Assembly: GCA_937899145.1 (NCBI GenBank)
Contig: CALBPW010000378.1
Span: 1-5,763 of the forward strand
Length of the DNA stretch: 5,763 nt
Source of the DNA: an uncultured Bacteroidota bacterium
GTDB lineage: Bacteria > Bacteroidota > Bacteroidia > Bacteroidales > SZUA-534
Direction of reading: 5' to 3'
Shown here: positions 1 to 5,727 of the stretch, piece by piece
Position numbering within the stretch: position 1 is the first letter of the stretch
Layout of the letters: the number at the start of each line of letters is the position of its first letter
Program-made: the position numbers and the translations under genes
Notes under the pieces: model-generated
The model's database searches: none
Told to the model about the DNA's origin: nothing
Seen by the model: only the letters and a program-made list of their open reading frames with translations

Positions 1-479
1 TCCATAACTAACTTTTTTAGCTGAAAATCGCTAAAAGGATATTTTATATGATAATAAAAATTGATGCGCCCGTCGCTTTCCTTAACCTTTGCCCAATAGT
101 ATTCTTCAACCTGATTTAGCGAAATCCCCTTGATGAAAGGGATGTCGGCGGCACGGGTTTTAGTTGCCACTTTGTAAGTTTCTTTTATGTCCATATCGCC
201 AGCCTGATTATCTTCAATCAAAGTATATTCTGATTTTGAAGATATATTATCGGCTACCGAACTGATTATGCGCTCTTTAACCTTAACAAGGGCTTTTTCT
301 TGCGCATCTTCTATTGTTGACGATGTGCCAACGGCAATGATGTAATCTTTAACCAATGTATTCACCCATGCGGGTTGCTTTTTAGGCTGACTTTCAATAA
401 CTTTTGCCTTTTGTGCAGTAGCAATATTTATCGATACCAATCCTAACGACAATGCAAATGTTAATAGTATCTTTTTCAT
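1..479 (-). CDS. Exported LPP20-like protein, C-terminus outside the window (partial)
   Basis: I translated this frame by hand: it starts at the ATG at 479-477 and stays open to the left edge, giving 159 complete codons with no stop. Residues 1-22 form a Sec signal peptide (MKK, a hydrophobic core, then TA before QKAK). There is no lipobox cysteine, so it is probably soluble in the periplasm or held at the envelope by partners. After W38-V39 comes a pattern typical of the LPP20-like family: a strand (YIIAVGTSST), a long Ala/Lys-rich helix (EDAQEKALVKVKERI), and later strands around EYYWAKVKE and FYYHIKYPF. The preceding gene on the same strand (563-1114) has the same arrangement, so the two are probably diverged paralogues. 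The family has no established biochemical role. The gap to that gene is 83 bp and contains a terminator-like hairpin. The family call is by pattern; the reading frame is certain. Confidence 0.8.
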   Translation of the reverse strand, partial: MKKILLTFALSLGLVSINIATAQKAKVIESQPKKQPAWVNTLVKDYIIAVGTSSTIEDAQEKALVKVKERIISSVADNISSKSEYTLIEDNQAGDMDIKETYKVATKTRAADIPFIKGISLNQVEEYYWAKVKESDGRINFYYHIKYPFSDFQLKKLVM

Positions 480-505
480 TTTCAGAGTGTTTAAGATGAA
501 TATTG

Positions 506-541
506 AAAAAAAGAAGTTGTCCGAATGCATCGGGCAACTTC
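506..541 (-). terminator. Intrinsic terminator between the two LPP20-like genes
   Basis: A 12-bp stem (513-524 paired with 530-541, one G-T wobble, 5-nt loop) is followed on the minus strand by seven Ts (512-506). This is a textbook Rho-independent terminator or attenuator. It lies 21 nt beyond the stop of the upstream lipoprotein gene and only 26 nt before the next ATG, so it sits inside what would otherwise be a two-gene operon. Confidence 0.85.
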
Positions 542-562
542 GTTAAAATTCTGATTCACAAA

Positions 563-1114
563 TTATTGCATTTTGCTCATCTCCTCGTCAAATTTCTGAC
601 GGAATTTTTCGCGGTCATACATAACCTCAAGTTTTTTGTCTTTTGAAATGGCAGATTCAGCCGAATCCAAAACATCATCTTTACTCATCTCAACAGCTAC
701 AAAAGCCTCATAACCGCCACCATCGGCTTGGAAATACTTTTCGCAAGTTACTTTAACCGAGTTAAGCTTCTGATTAACAACTTCTTTAGTCATATTCTGA
801 TACGATTGTTCAAACTCTTGTTTGCCGGCGGCATCCATTTCGTTTGCATAATTTTCAGACACCGACTTAATTACAGAAGCGATGTTAGATGCTAAATATT
901 GTTTTGCGTTTAGCAACGCCTTTTGTTTAGCAAGATTAAGGTCTTGACTTTTAGCCGTTGCACTTGCACGGAACATATCTTTTGTTGACTGACCTTGATC
1001 GGCACAAGGAATGGTTACCTCTTGACGACCGTTTGTAACTGATTGTGTGCCTCCACAACTTGCAAAAACCAATGCACCGAAAGCAACTAAGCTTAAAATT
1101 GAAATCTTTTTCAT
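563..1114 (-). CDS. LPP20-like family lipoprotein
   Basis: A 183-residue lipoprotein. Residues 1-20 are a signal peptide ending in the lipobox VFASC, with Cys20 as the lipidated residue. The following GGTQSV has no acidic cluster, so there is no obvious signal for surface export and a periplasm-facing location is likely. The LPP20-like core begins near DMFRASATA (46-53) and continues into a long Ala/Lys/Gln-rich helix (about 57-90, including AKQKALLNAKQYLA). It ends with a strand pair around YFQADGGGYEAFVAVEM (127-143). Cys37 and Cys124 flank the core and could form a disulfide. The C-terminal tail (150-183) is highly charged and probably helical. Similar lipoproteins are common in Bacteroidales, with no established activity; in other bacteria LPP20 is an outer-membrane-associated lipoprotein. 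The start is supported by the signal peptide and a promoter ending about 16 nt upstream of the ATG. Confidence 0.85.
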   Translation of the reverse strand: MKKISILSLVAFGALVFASCGGTQSVTNGRQEVTIPCADQGQSTKDMFRASATAKSQDLNLAKQKALLNAKQYLASNIASVIKSVSENYANEMDAAGKQEFEQSYQNMTKEVVNQKLNSVKVTCEKYFQADGGGYEAFVAVEMSKDDVLDSAESAISKDKKLEVMYDREKFRQKFDEEMSKMQ

Positions 1115-1136
1115 AACTATAAAATTTTAGTGTAAA

Positions 1137-1165
1137 CAAATATTGTCATTTTTTTTAAAATTCAA
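1137..1165 (-). promoter_or_regulatory. Predicted promoter of the LPP20-like lipoprotein gene
   Basis: On the minus strand, TTG (1165-1163), an 18-bp spacer and AATATTTG (1144-1137) match the Bacteroidota TTG / TAnnTTTG pattern with one mismatch. Transcription would start near 1131, leaving a short leader of about 16 nt. The same AATATTTG octamer appears upstream of queA. Confidence 0.55.
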
Positions 1166-1236
1166 TCATATTGACGCGCCATTTTGACCAAAAGTTGCGT
1201 TGCCCACAGAAAAAAAATAATATTTTTCCAATAACA

Positions 1237-1268
1237 TTCTGAAATGCAATAATATTGTACTACATTTG
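1237..1268 (+). promoter_or_regulatory. Predicted promoter of the cysteine-rich lipoprotein gene
   Basis: TACATTTG at 1261-1268 is an exact match to the Bacteroidota -7 element TAnnTTTG. The -33 element is weak (TTC at 1237-1239, 21-bp spacer). Transcription would start near 1275, about 27 nt before the ATG. The spacer holds the small dyad CAATA-A-TATTG (1247-1257), a possible operator. Confidence 0.55.
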
Positions 1269-1301
1269 TAATGTCAAAGAAAACTATTTAATTTTTTACA
1301 A

Positions 1302-1502
1302 ATGAAAAGGACTTTTTTATTTATGGCTACTGTTGCGATGGCAATGGTTATGACATCTTGCTGCCAAAAATCTGACAACAAGAAGTGCGAAAAAGCAGCT
1401 GCCGACACTACCGCTTGCTGCGATACAACAAAAGTATGCTGCGACTCTACTGCTGTTGCTGACAGTGCTGTTGTTGTTGCTGATAGTGTTGCTGCTGAAT
1501 AA
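1302..1502 (+). CDS. Small cysteine-rich lipoprotein, function unknown
   Basis: A 66-residue protein. Residues 1-19 form a hydrophobic, Met/Ala-rich signal peptide and MTSC is a lipobox, so Cys20 is probably lipidated. The mature part is only about 47 residues, with six further cysteines: Cys21, Cys29 and the pairs Cys39-Cys40 and Cys46-Cys47. From residue 35 it is built from short Asp-Ser/Thr units: DTTACC, DTTKVCC, DSTAVA, DSAVVVA, DS. These form a 13-residue repeat in which the second copy has Val/Ala where the first has Cys. No known domain is recognised. A metal-binding or redox role is conceivable from the paired cysteines, but that is inference. The gene stands alone, divergent from the LPP20-like pair and convergent with queA. 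The signal peptide, promoter and terminator support it as a real gene despite its size. Antisense open frames over it are shadows of its repetitive GCT/GTT codons. Confidence 0.85.
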   Translation: MKRTFLFMATVAMAMVMTSCCQKSDNKKCEKAAADTTACCDTTKVCCDSTAVADSAVVVADSVAAE

Positions 1503-1528
1503 TTCTTGTAGCACAGTAGCACAACAGT

Positions 1529-1557
1529 AAAAGGAGAGCAGATTTGTTCTCCTTTTT
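1529..1557 (+). terminator. Intrinsic terminator, probably bidirectional
   Basis: A 12-bp stem (1529-1540 with 1545-1556, one G-T wobble) closes a GATT tetraloop and ends in a T-run (1553-1557). It lies 26 nt after the stop of the small lipoprotein gene. The matching A-run on the other side of the stem (1529-1532) becomes a short T-run on the minus strand, so it can also end queA transcripts, whose stop codon is 62 nt away. Confidence 0.85.
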
Positions 1558-1618
1558 GTTTATCAGAAAATTTCAGGCTATAAACTTCAAAACTGCGCTA
1601 AACAGCCTATTTCACGCA

Positions 1619-2830
1619 CTATTTCACCTTCAACAAACAGCTATCGCCATAACTTAAAAATCTGAAATTGTTGTTAAGTGCGTAATTATAAATTTGTTTC
1701 CAGTCACCACCAACAAGTGCCGATACCAATAACAATAATGTGCTTTGGGGTTGGTGAAAATTAGTTATCAGATTATCGACAATTTTATACGAATATCCGG
1801 GAGCAATCATTATGCAAGTATTTGCCATAAGTTCTTGTTTCTCTGATTGATGCAAAATATCAATTAAAGCAGAAAAGGCATCTTTTGGTAAAATATTGTC
1901 TGACAATGAGTATGCCTCCCATTGCCCAAGCGATAGCGGATTTTCCAACCCCAATTTTGCTTTTACACCCATCCAATACATACTTTCAAGTGTGCGCACA
2001 GTAGTTGTGCCGACAGCCACCACTTTTTTACTATTATTGTAAAGTGGCAACAAAATTTCTTCTGTCAAGACAAAGTGCTCAATATGCATTGGATGTTCAC
2101 CAATAGTAGTTGTTTGAACTGGTTTAAAAGTGCCAGCGCCAACATGCAGCGTTACATTATAATGTTCAATTCCTTTTGTTTTAAGCGAATCAAAAACCGA
2201 TTGCGTAAAATGCAAACCAGCTGTTGGTGCTGCTACCGAGCCTTTTTCAGCCGAATAAATCGTTTGGTACCGCTCATTATCAACCATTTCGGCAGGACGA
2301 TTAAGATATGGCGGAATTGGAATTTGTCCTACCCAATCTATTATTTCGCCAAACGAAATATTAGAGTTATCCCATTCAAATTGAATAAGTTGAGCATCTT
2401 TTACACTACCAACTTTCGAAATATGAAGAACAGCATGTCTTTCTCCCAAATCCATACTTTTTGTTAAATAGCCATCTTTCCATTTCTTACTATTTCCTAC
2501 GTAGCAAAGCCACACACAACTGTTTGTTTGCGCAAACATTATGTTATATTCAGCAGGTTCGTATGGTTCAAGGCAAAAAACCTCAATACGGGCACCCGTT
2601 TCTTTGAAAAATTCCATGCGGGCGCGAATAACTTTCGTGTTATTGGTAACTATCACAGAATCAGCGTCTAAATACTGTGCCAAATTTTTAAATACATCTT
2701 CACTAATTTTGCCACTATTGTAAACCAACAACTTCGATTGGTCGCGTTGCGCCAACGGATATTTTGCAATGCGCTCATCGGGTAGCGGATAATTAAAATC
2801 GGATATTGCAATGTCAGAAGGAATTTTCAT
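1619..2830 (-). CDS. queA: S-adenosylmethionine:tRNA ribosyltransferase-isomerase QueA
   Basis: QueA transfers and isomerises the ribose of S-adenosylmethionine onto preQ1 already inserted at position 34 of GUN-anticodon tRNAs. This forms epoxyqueuosine in the cytoplasm, the penultimate step of queuosine synthesis. Family signatures are clear: SDFNYPLPDERIA near the N-terminus (10-22), VTNNTKVIRAR (61-71), PPYLNRP followed by ERYQTIY (173-192), GSVAAPTAGLHF (197-208), LHVGAGTFKPV (228-238) with HPMHIE (246-251), VGTTTVRTLES (273-283), TNFHQPQSTLLLLVSA (356-371) and FRFLSYGDSCLL (389-400). It has 403 residues against about 356 in E. coli. Much of the excess falls between VGTTTVRTLES and TNFH: about 72 residues here against about 34 in E. 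coli as I recall that sequence. Long forms are usual in Bacteroidota. No other queuosine gene or preQ1 riboswitch is nearby, so it appears to be a single-gene unit. The start is supported by the conserved N-terminus and a promoter. Confidence 0.95.
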   Translation of the reverse strand: MKIPSDIAISDFNYPLPDERIAKYPLAQRDQSKLLVYNSGKISEDVFKNLAQYLDADSVIVTNNTKVIRARMEFFKETGARIEVFCLEPYEPAEYNIMFAQTNSCVWLCYVGNSKKWKDGYLTKSMDLGERHAVLHISKVGSVKDAQLIQFEWDNSNISFGEIIDWVGQIPIPPYLNRPAEMVDNERYQTIYSAEKGSVAAPTAGLHFTQSVFDSLKTKGIEHYNVTLHVGAGTFKPVQTTTIGEHPMHIEHFVLTEEILLPLYNNSKKVVAVGTTTVRTLESMYWMGVKAKLGLENPLSLGQWEAYSLSDNILPKDAFSALIDILHQSEKQELMANTCIMIAPGYSYKIVDNLITNFHQPQSTLLLLVSALVGGDWKQIYNYALNNNFRFLSYGDSCLLKVK

Positions 2831-2875
2831 TTTGCTAAATTTGTATTTATCAATCGATTACATAAAAACAGAACA

Positions 2876-2906
2876 CAAATATTTTTAGTAAAATCCGGTG
2901 CAAAAA
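2876..2906 (-). promoter_or_regulatory. Predicted queA promoter
   Basis: On the minus strand, TTTTTG (2906-2901), a 17-bp spacer and AATATTTG (2883-2876) resemble the Bacteroidota promoter with one mismatch in the -7 element. The implied start is near 2869, giving a leader of about 39 nt. An exact -7 match, TATTTTTG (2908-2901), overlaps the -33 element but has no well-spaced TTG upstream, so it is the second choice. Confidence 0.5.
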
Positions 2907-2919
2907 TAATTTAACTTCG
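2885..2919 (+). promoter_or_regulatory. Weak predicted promoter of the DUF2027-Smr gene
   Basis: TAACTTCG (2912-2919) matches TAnnTTTG with one mismatch and is placed to start transcription about 15 nt before the ATG at 2941. The only -33 candidate is a poor TTAG (2885-2888) with a 23-bp spacer. It overlaps the queA promoter on the opposite strand. Confidence 0.3.
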
Positions 2920-2940
2920 CACAATTTAAATTGATTTGCT

Positions 2941-4035
2941 ATGAATGTTAAAGTAGGCGACATTGTTCGCTTTTTAAACGATGTTGGAGGAGGAAAAGTT
3001 GTTGGCATAATCGACCGCAATACCGCTATGGTACTAAATGATGACGATTTTGAAGTGCCAATGCCAAAAAGTGAGCTTGTAGTAATTGAATCGGCTACCG
3101 ACAACCAATTGCGCAGTGAACATAAAAACTCGATTAACAATACATTATCAGCTAATAATCAAGACGATAGCGAAAGCAACGATAGTCAATCACCCACCCC
3201 ATCAATTGAAGGAATTTTTTATCCCGAAGTGGCTATTGATAAAAGCAATGGCGATTTTCTGCGCGAATTTTTAGCTTTTGTCCCTAAAAAACAAAACCAA
3301 GGTTTTGAGTTGTATTTGATAAACGACAGCAACTACAACGTACTTTACAATATTATTTCGACCGATTCAGAAGAAAAAAGTTCGTCAGAGGCTGTAGGCG
3401 TTCTTGAAGCAAATACAAAAGTTCAGATTTCGACAATCGCAACCGATGATATTAACATAATTCCAGCATATACCTGTCATTTATCATTTTACCAAAAAGG
3501 GCATTTCAAAGTTAAAGAACCACTATCGCGCACCATTGAGCTAAACCCTGTAAAATTCTATAAAGAAACTTCGTTTGTAAAAAACGAATTTTTCAATAAA
3601 AACGCAATGATGATTGCACTGATTGATGAAAAAGCAGCCTCCGACTCGCTTGAAAACATGACTGAAAAGGATTTTAAAAATCTTATGAATCAGAAAAAAC
3701 AAGGTTCGGCAATTGAACATAAAGAATTTAAATCGGCAAAAACGACACCATCTCAAATTGTGGAAGTTGACTTGCACATACACGAATTGCTTGACGATTT
3801 TAGAGGATTATCAAATGGCGAAATGCTTGAAATTCAGTTAAAAAAATTCAACGAAGAGCTTGACAAAGCCTTGCACAATGGCACAAAAAAGATTGTCTTT
3901 ATACACGGAGTTGGCGCTGGTGTGTTAAAACTCGAAATCCGCCGCAAACTCGACCAGATGAAGAAAAAACTTGATTATCAAGATGCTTCGTTTAAGGAAT
4001 ATGGGTATGGAGCGACATTGGTGAGGATATTTTAA
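2941..4035 (+). CDS. DUF2027 and Smr domain protein
   Basis: A 364-residue cytoplasmic protein with no signal peptide or membrane segment. Residues 1-50 look like a small beta-barrel (VGDIVRFLNDVGGGKVVGI, then FEVPMPKSEL), the usual N-terminus of DUF2027 proteins. Residues 55-90 are a Ser/Asn/Asp-rich linker. A beta-rich middle domain covers about 91-215, followed by a Lys-rich linker (240-272). The C-terminal Smr domain (about 273-364) contains VDLHIHEL (276-283), IHGVGAGVLK (321-330) and the closing YGYGATLVRI (354-363). Smr domains, first known from MutS2, bind branched DNA or RNA and often cleave it; the DLH and HGxGxG motifs carry the expected active-site residues. There is no MutS-type ATPase here, so the substrate is open; ribosome or RNA surveillance is a reasonable guess from other Smr proteins. 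The gene is divergent from queA and convergent with the DUF4301 gene. The family assignment is firm, the role is not. Confidence 0.9.
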   Translation: MNVKVGDIVRFLNDVGGGKVVGIIDRNTAMVLNDDDFEVPMPKSELVVIESATDNQLRSEHKNSINNTLSANNQDDSESNDSQSPTPSIEGIFYPEVAIDKSNGDFLREFLAFVPKKQNQGFELYLINDSNYNVLYNIISTDSEEKSSSEAVGVLEANTKVQISTIATDDINIIPAYTCHLSFYQKGHFKVKEPLSRTIELNPVKFYKETSFVKNEFFNKNAMMIALIDEKAASDSLENMTEKDFKNLMNQKKQGSAIEHKEFKSAKTTPSQIVEVDLHIHELLDDFRGLSNGEMLEIQLKKFNEELDKALHNGTKKIVFIHGVGAGVLKLEIRRKLDQMKKKLDYQDASFKEYGYGATLVRIF

Positions 4036-4083
4036 AGTTGCTGCAACACTTATAAACTAAATTCTATACCACAATTAAAGTTT

Positions 4084-4130
4084 AAAACGAAAGGTCAGTT
4101 AACCTATTGTTTAACTGACGTTTCGCTTTA
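4084..4130. terminator. Long bidirectional terminator hairpin between convergent genes
   Basis: A perfect 9-bp stem (GTCAGTTAA 4094-4102 with TTAACTGAC 4111-4119) is extended outward. After a G-G mismatch there are five pairs (4088-4092 with 4121-4125); after an A-C mismatch there are four more (4083-4086 with 4127-4130). A-rich and T-rich flanks give short U-tracts in both directions. It lies about 48 nt after the DUF2027-Smr stop and about 14 nt after the DUF4301 stop on the other strand, so it can serve both genes. Confidence 0.8.
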
Positions 4131-4143
4131 TATTTCCAAGCAC

Positions 4144-5658
4144 TTACTGATGCGCATCGCGCAACAAATCGTTCACTGTTTTTACAGGATTGAAAGTAGT
4201 GGCTGGCACTTCAACAAAAAGTGTAATCCAATCGCTCATTGCGCCATTCCACAAGCCCGGCAACTCAAGTGCGCGCACTGTTTTTCCTTCAATGCTCTTG
4301 CTGCTTATAAAGCCAGTCTGTTGGTCAACATAGCGTGGCAAATCAAATTTGTTGCCTTTGTAATCAACTGTTGAGCAAACCAAATCGACAGGATTGAAAT
4401 GTGTTGCGCTTGCCATTATATCTTTCTTATCATCAGGTATTTGTGTGCTTTCAAGAATTTGAAGTTGAACAGAACCGTCAATACCTTTTACCCAATATGG
4501 GCCGCCCCCCGGTTCGCCTTCGTTTTTAACCATTCCGCAAACACGAATTGGACGATTCAGTTTAGCGCGCAAAAAGTCGATTTTCTGATTATCAGAAAAT
4601 AATGGATATTCAGCTGGTGGCAGAATTTGAAGTTTAACCTTTACAAACGCTTCAATTTCTTGAATGAGAGCATCAGAAACACCCTCGTCGAGTTTGCGCA
4701 GATAATCGTGAATTTTTGCTTGGTTGCAGAGCAACATACCTGCCACAGCCTTTTTGTAAAGCAGGGTATCAGCTTTCAGTCGGTCTTGCACCACATTATC
4801 TATATTTTTTACAAAAATAAGGTCGGCATCAATTTGGCTAAGATTGGCAATAAGCGCGCCATGCCCACCCGGGCGGAAAACTAAACCACCATCGGCGGTA
4901 TGAACAGGTGTGTTATTTTCGTCAACTGCAATGGTATCGGTTTCAGGTTTTTGCACACTAAACGACACTTCGAAATTGCAGTTGTATTTTTTACTATAGA
5001 ACGATAACACTTCGTGTAACTTATTTTCAAACAGTTCTTTATGATTATCAGAAACCGTAAAATGCAAGTAAGCAGTGCTATTGGTAGCTGCGTATGCGGC
5101 ACCTTCAATAAGGTGCTCCTCAAAAGGTGTTATGCAGCCGTAATCGGTTTTGTGGAATTTCAATAATCCTTTTGGCAACTTGCCGTAGCTCAAACCTTTA
5201 TCGGTCAAGATTGCTTGCAAAAGGACATCTATTTGTTTGTTTTTCAAGACAGCTTCGACAGATGTGCCTTGTTTTTCCAGAACTTCTTGTAAATCAGCAT
5301 AAAACGCGAATTTTGTAATATTGTTGCACAAATCGGCAATTGCCTTGTCTGCCATTGCCTTTTCGTAATCTTGAGGGCCTCTGTAACTATCCATAGCCTC
5401 AAAAAGTTTTTTAAACATACGCGAAGCGGCTCCTGAGGCTGGCACAAACTTCACTTTTTTGGCTTTTGAGGCCTCGTACAACGTTACGTACTCAAGCAAT
5501 CGCGCCTCCGACAGGCATTTTATGCCATTTTTAGCCGTTGCTGGCGCGATTATGTGCAGCGGCTTAAAGCCTTTGGCAAACTTTCTGACTTGCTCTTCTA
5601 CATCGCGAGGCTCCAACCCGTGAGCCTTGATTGATGCTAATTCTTGTTGGTTATACAT
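4144..5658 (-). CDS. DUF4301 family protein, probable UDPGP-like sugar nucleotidyltransferase
   Basis: A 504-residue cytoplasmic protein of the Bacteroidota family DUF4301, recognised from FVPASGAASRMFKKLF (71-86), TPFEEHL (177-183), RPGGHGALI (262-270) and GEPGGGPYWVKG (381-392). The length is normal for the family, whose function is unestablished. The order of motifs resembles UDP-sugar pyrophosphorylases. A glycine-rich loop with SRM (75-81) could take the place of GGxGTRM. AYLHFTVSDNH (196-206) and FSVQKPE (233-239) look like the strands before the active site. PGGHGAL (263-269) and IFVKNIDN (281-288) resemble the PxGHGD and FVSNIDN motifs of eukaryotic UGPases. VPATTFNPVKTVNDLL (484-499), at the very C-terminus, resembles the VPRxRFLPVKTTSDLL motif containing the catalytic lysine. 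On this reading it would join a nucleoside triphosphate and a sugar phosphate into a nucleotide sugar, with Asp287 and Lys493 as key residues; the substrate is unknown. The N-terminus is supported by a strong promoter, and no operon partner is seen in the window. Confidence 0.85.
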   Translation of the reverse strand: MYNQQELASIKAHGLEPRDVEEQVRKFAKGFKPLHIIAPATAKNGIKCLSEARLLEYVTLYEASKAKKVKFVPASGAASRMFKKLFEAMDSYRGPQDYEKAMADKAIADLCNNITKFAFYADLQEVLEKQGTSVEAVLKNKQIDVLLQAILTDKGLSYGKLPKGLLKFHKTDYGCITPFEEHLIEGAAYAATNSTAYLHFTVSDNHKELFENKLHEVLSFYSKKYNCNFEVSFSVQKPETDTIAVDENNTPVHTADGGLVFRPGGHGALIANLSQIDADLIFVKNIDNVVQDRLKADTLLYKKAVAGMLLCNQAKIHDYLRKLDEGVSDALIQEIEAFVKVKLQILPPAEYPLFSDNQKIDFLRAKLNRPIRVCGMVKNEGEPGGGPYWVKGIDGSVQLQILESTQIPDDKKDIMASATHFNPVDLVCSTVDYKGNKFDLPRYVDQQTGFISSKSIEGKTVRALELPGLWNGAMSDWITLFVEVPATTFNPVKTVNDLLRDAHQ

Positions 5659-5697
5659 AGGTACTTAGTTTTAGTGGTTTATGCAAATCGCATATAC

Positions 5698-5727
5698 CAA
5701 AGTTAGCACTCTATATGAGAAAAACAA
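5698..5727 (-). promoter_or_regulatory. Predicted promoter of the DUF4301 gene
   Basis: On the minus strand, TTG (5727-5725), exactly 19 bp, then TAACTTTG (5705-5698) is a full match to the Bacteroidota -33/-7 consensus. It is the best promoter in the window. Transcription would begin near 5690, about 32 nt before the ATG at 5658-5656. The leader has no Shine-Dalgarno sequence, as is usual in this phylum. Confidence 0.75.

Noticed and set aside
951..1139. 62-codon open frame overlapping the start of the LPP20-like lipoprotein gene
   Set aside because: It is out of frame with a gene that has a clear lipoprotein signal peptide, and its product has no signal or domain.
1274..1522. Antisense open frames of 82 and 65 codons opposite the small lipoprotein gene
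   Set aside because: They arise from the repetitive GCT/GTT/GAC codons of the plus-strand gene, lack a promoter, and their products look like random composition; the plus-strand frame has a signal peptide, promoter and terminator.
1508..1523. Tandem 8-bp repeat GTAGCACA GTAGCACA after the small lipoprotein gene
   Set aside because: Only two copies of a short unit between a stop codon and a terminator; it is most simply a chance or slippage duplication and not an attachment site or array.
2075..2467. 130-codon plus-strand open frame inside queA
   Set aside because: It lies wholly within a strongly conserved queA reading frame, and its product is a Cys/Phe/Asn-rich shadow with no recognisable domain.
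2831..2940. Possible preQ1 riboswitch in the queA leader
   Set aside because: The predicted leader is only about 39 nt and AT-rich, and I see no C/G stem followed by the A-rich pseudoknot tail expected of preQ1-I aptamers.
4627..4884. Plus-strand open frames inside the DUF4301 gene, of which this is the largest
   Set aside because: All overlap a continuous 504-codon frame with family motifs from end to end; the shadow products have no domain or coding signal.
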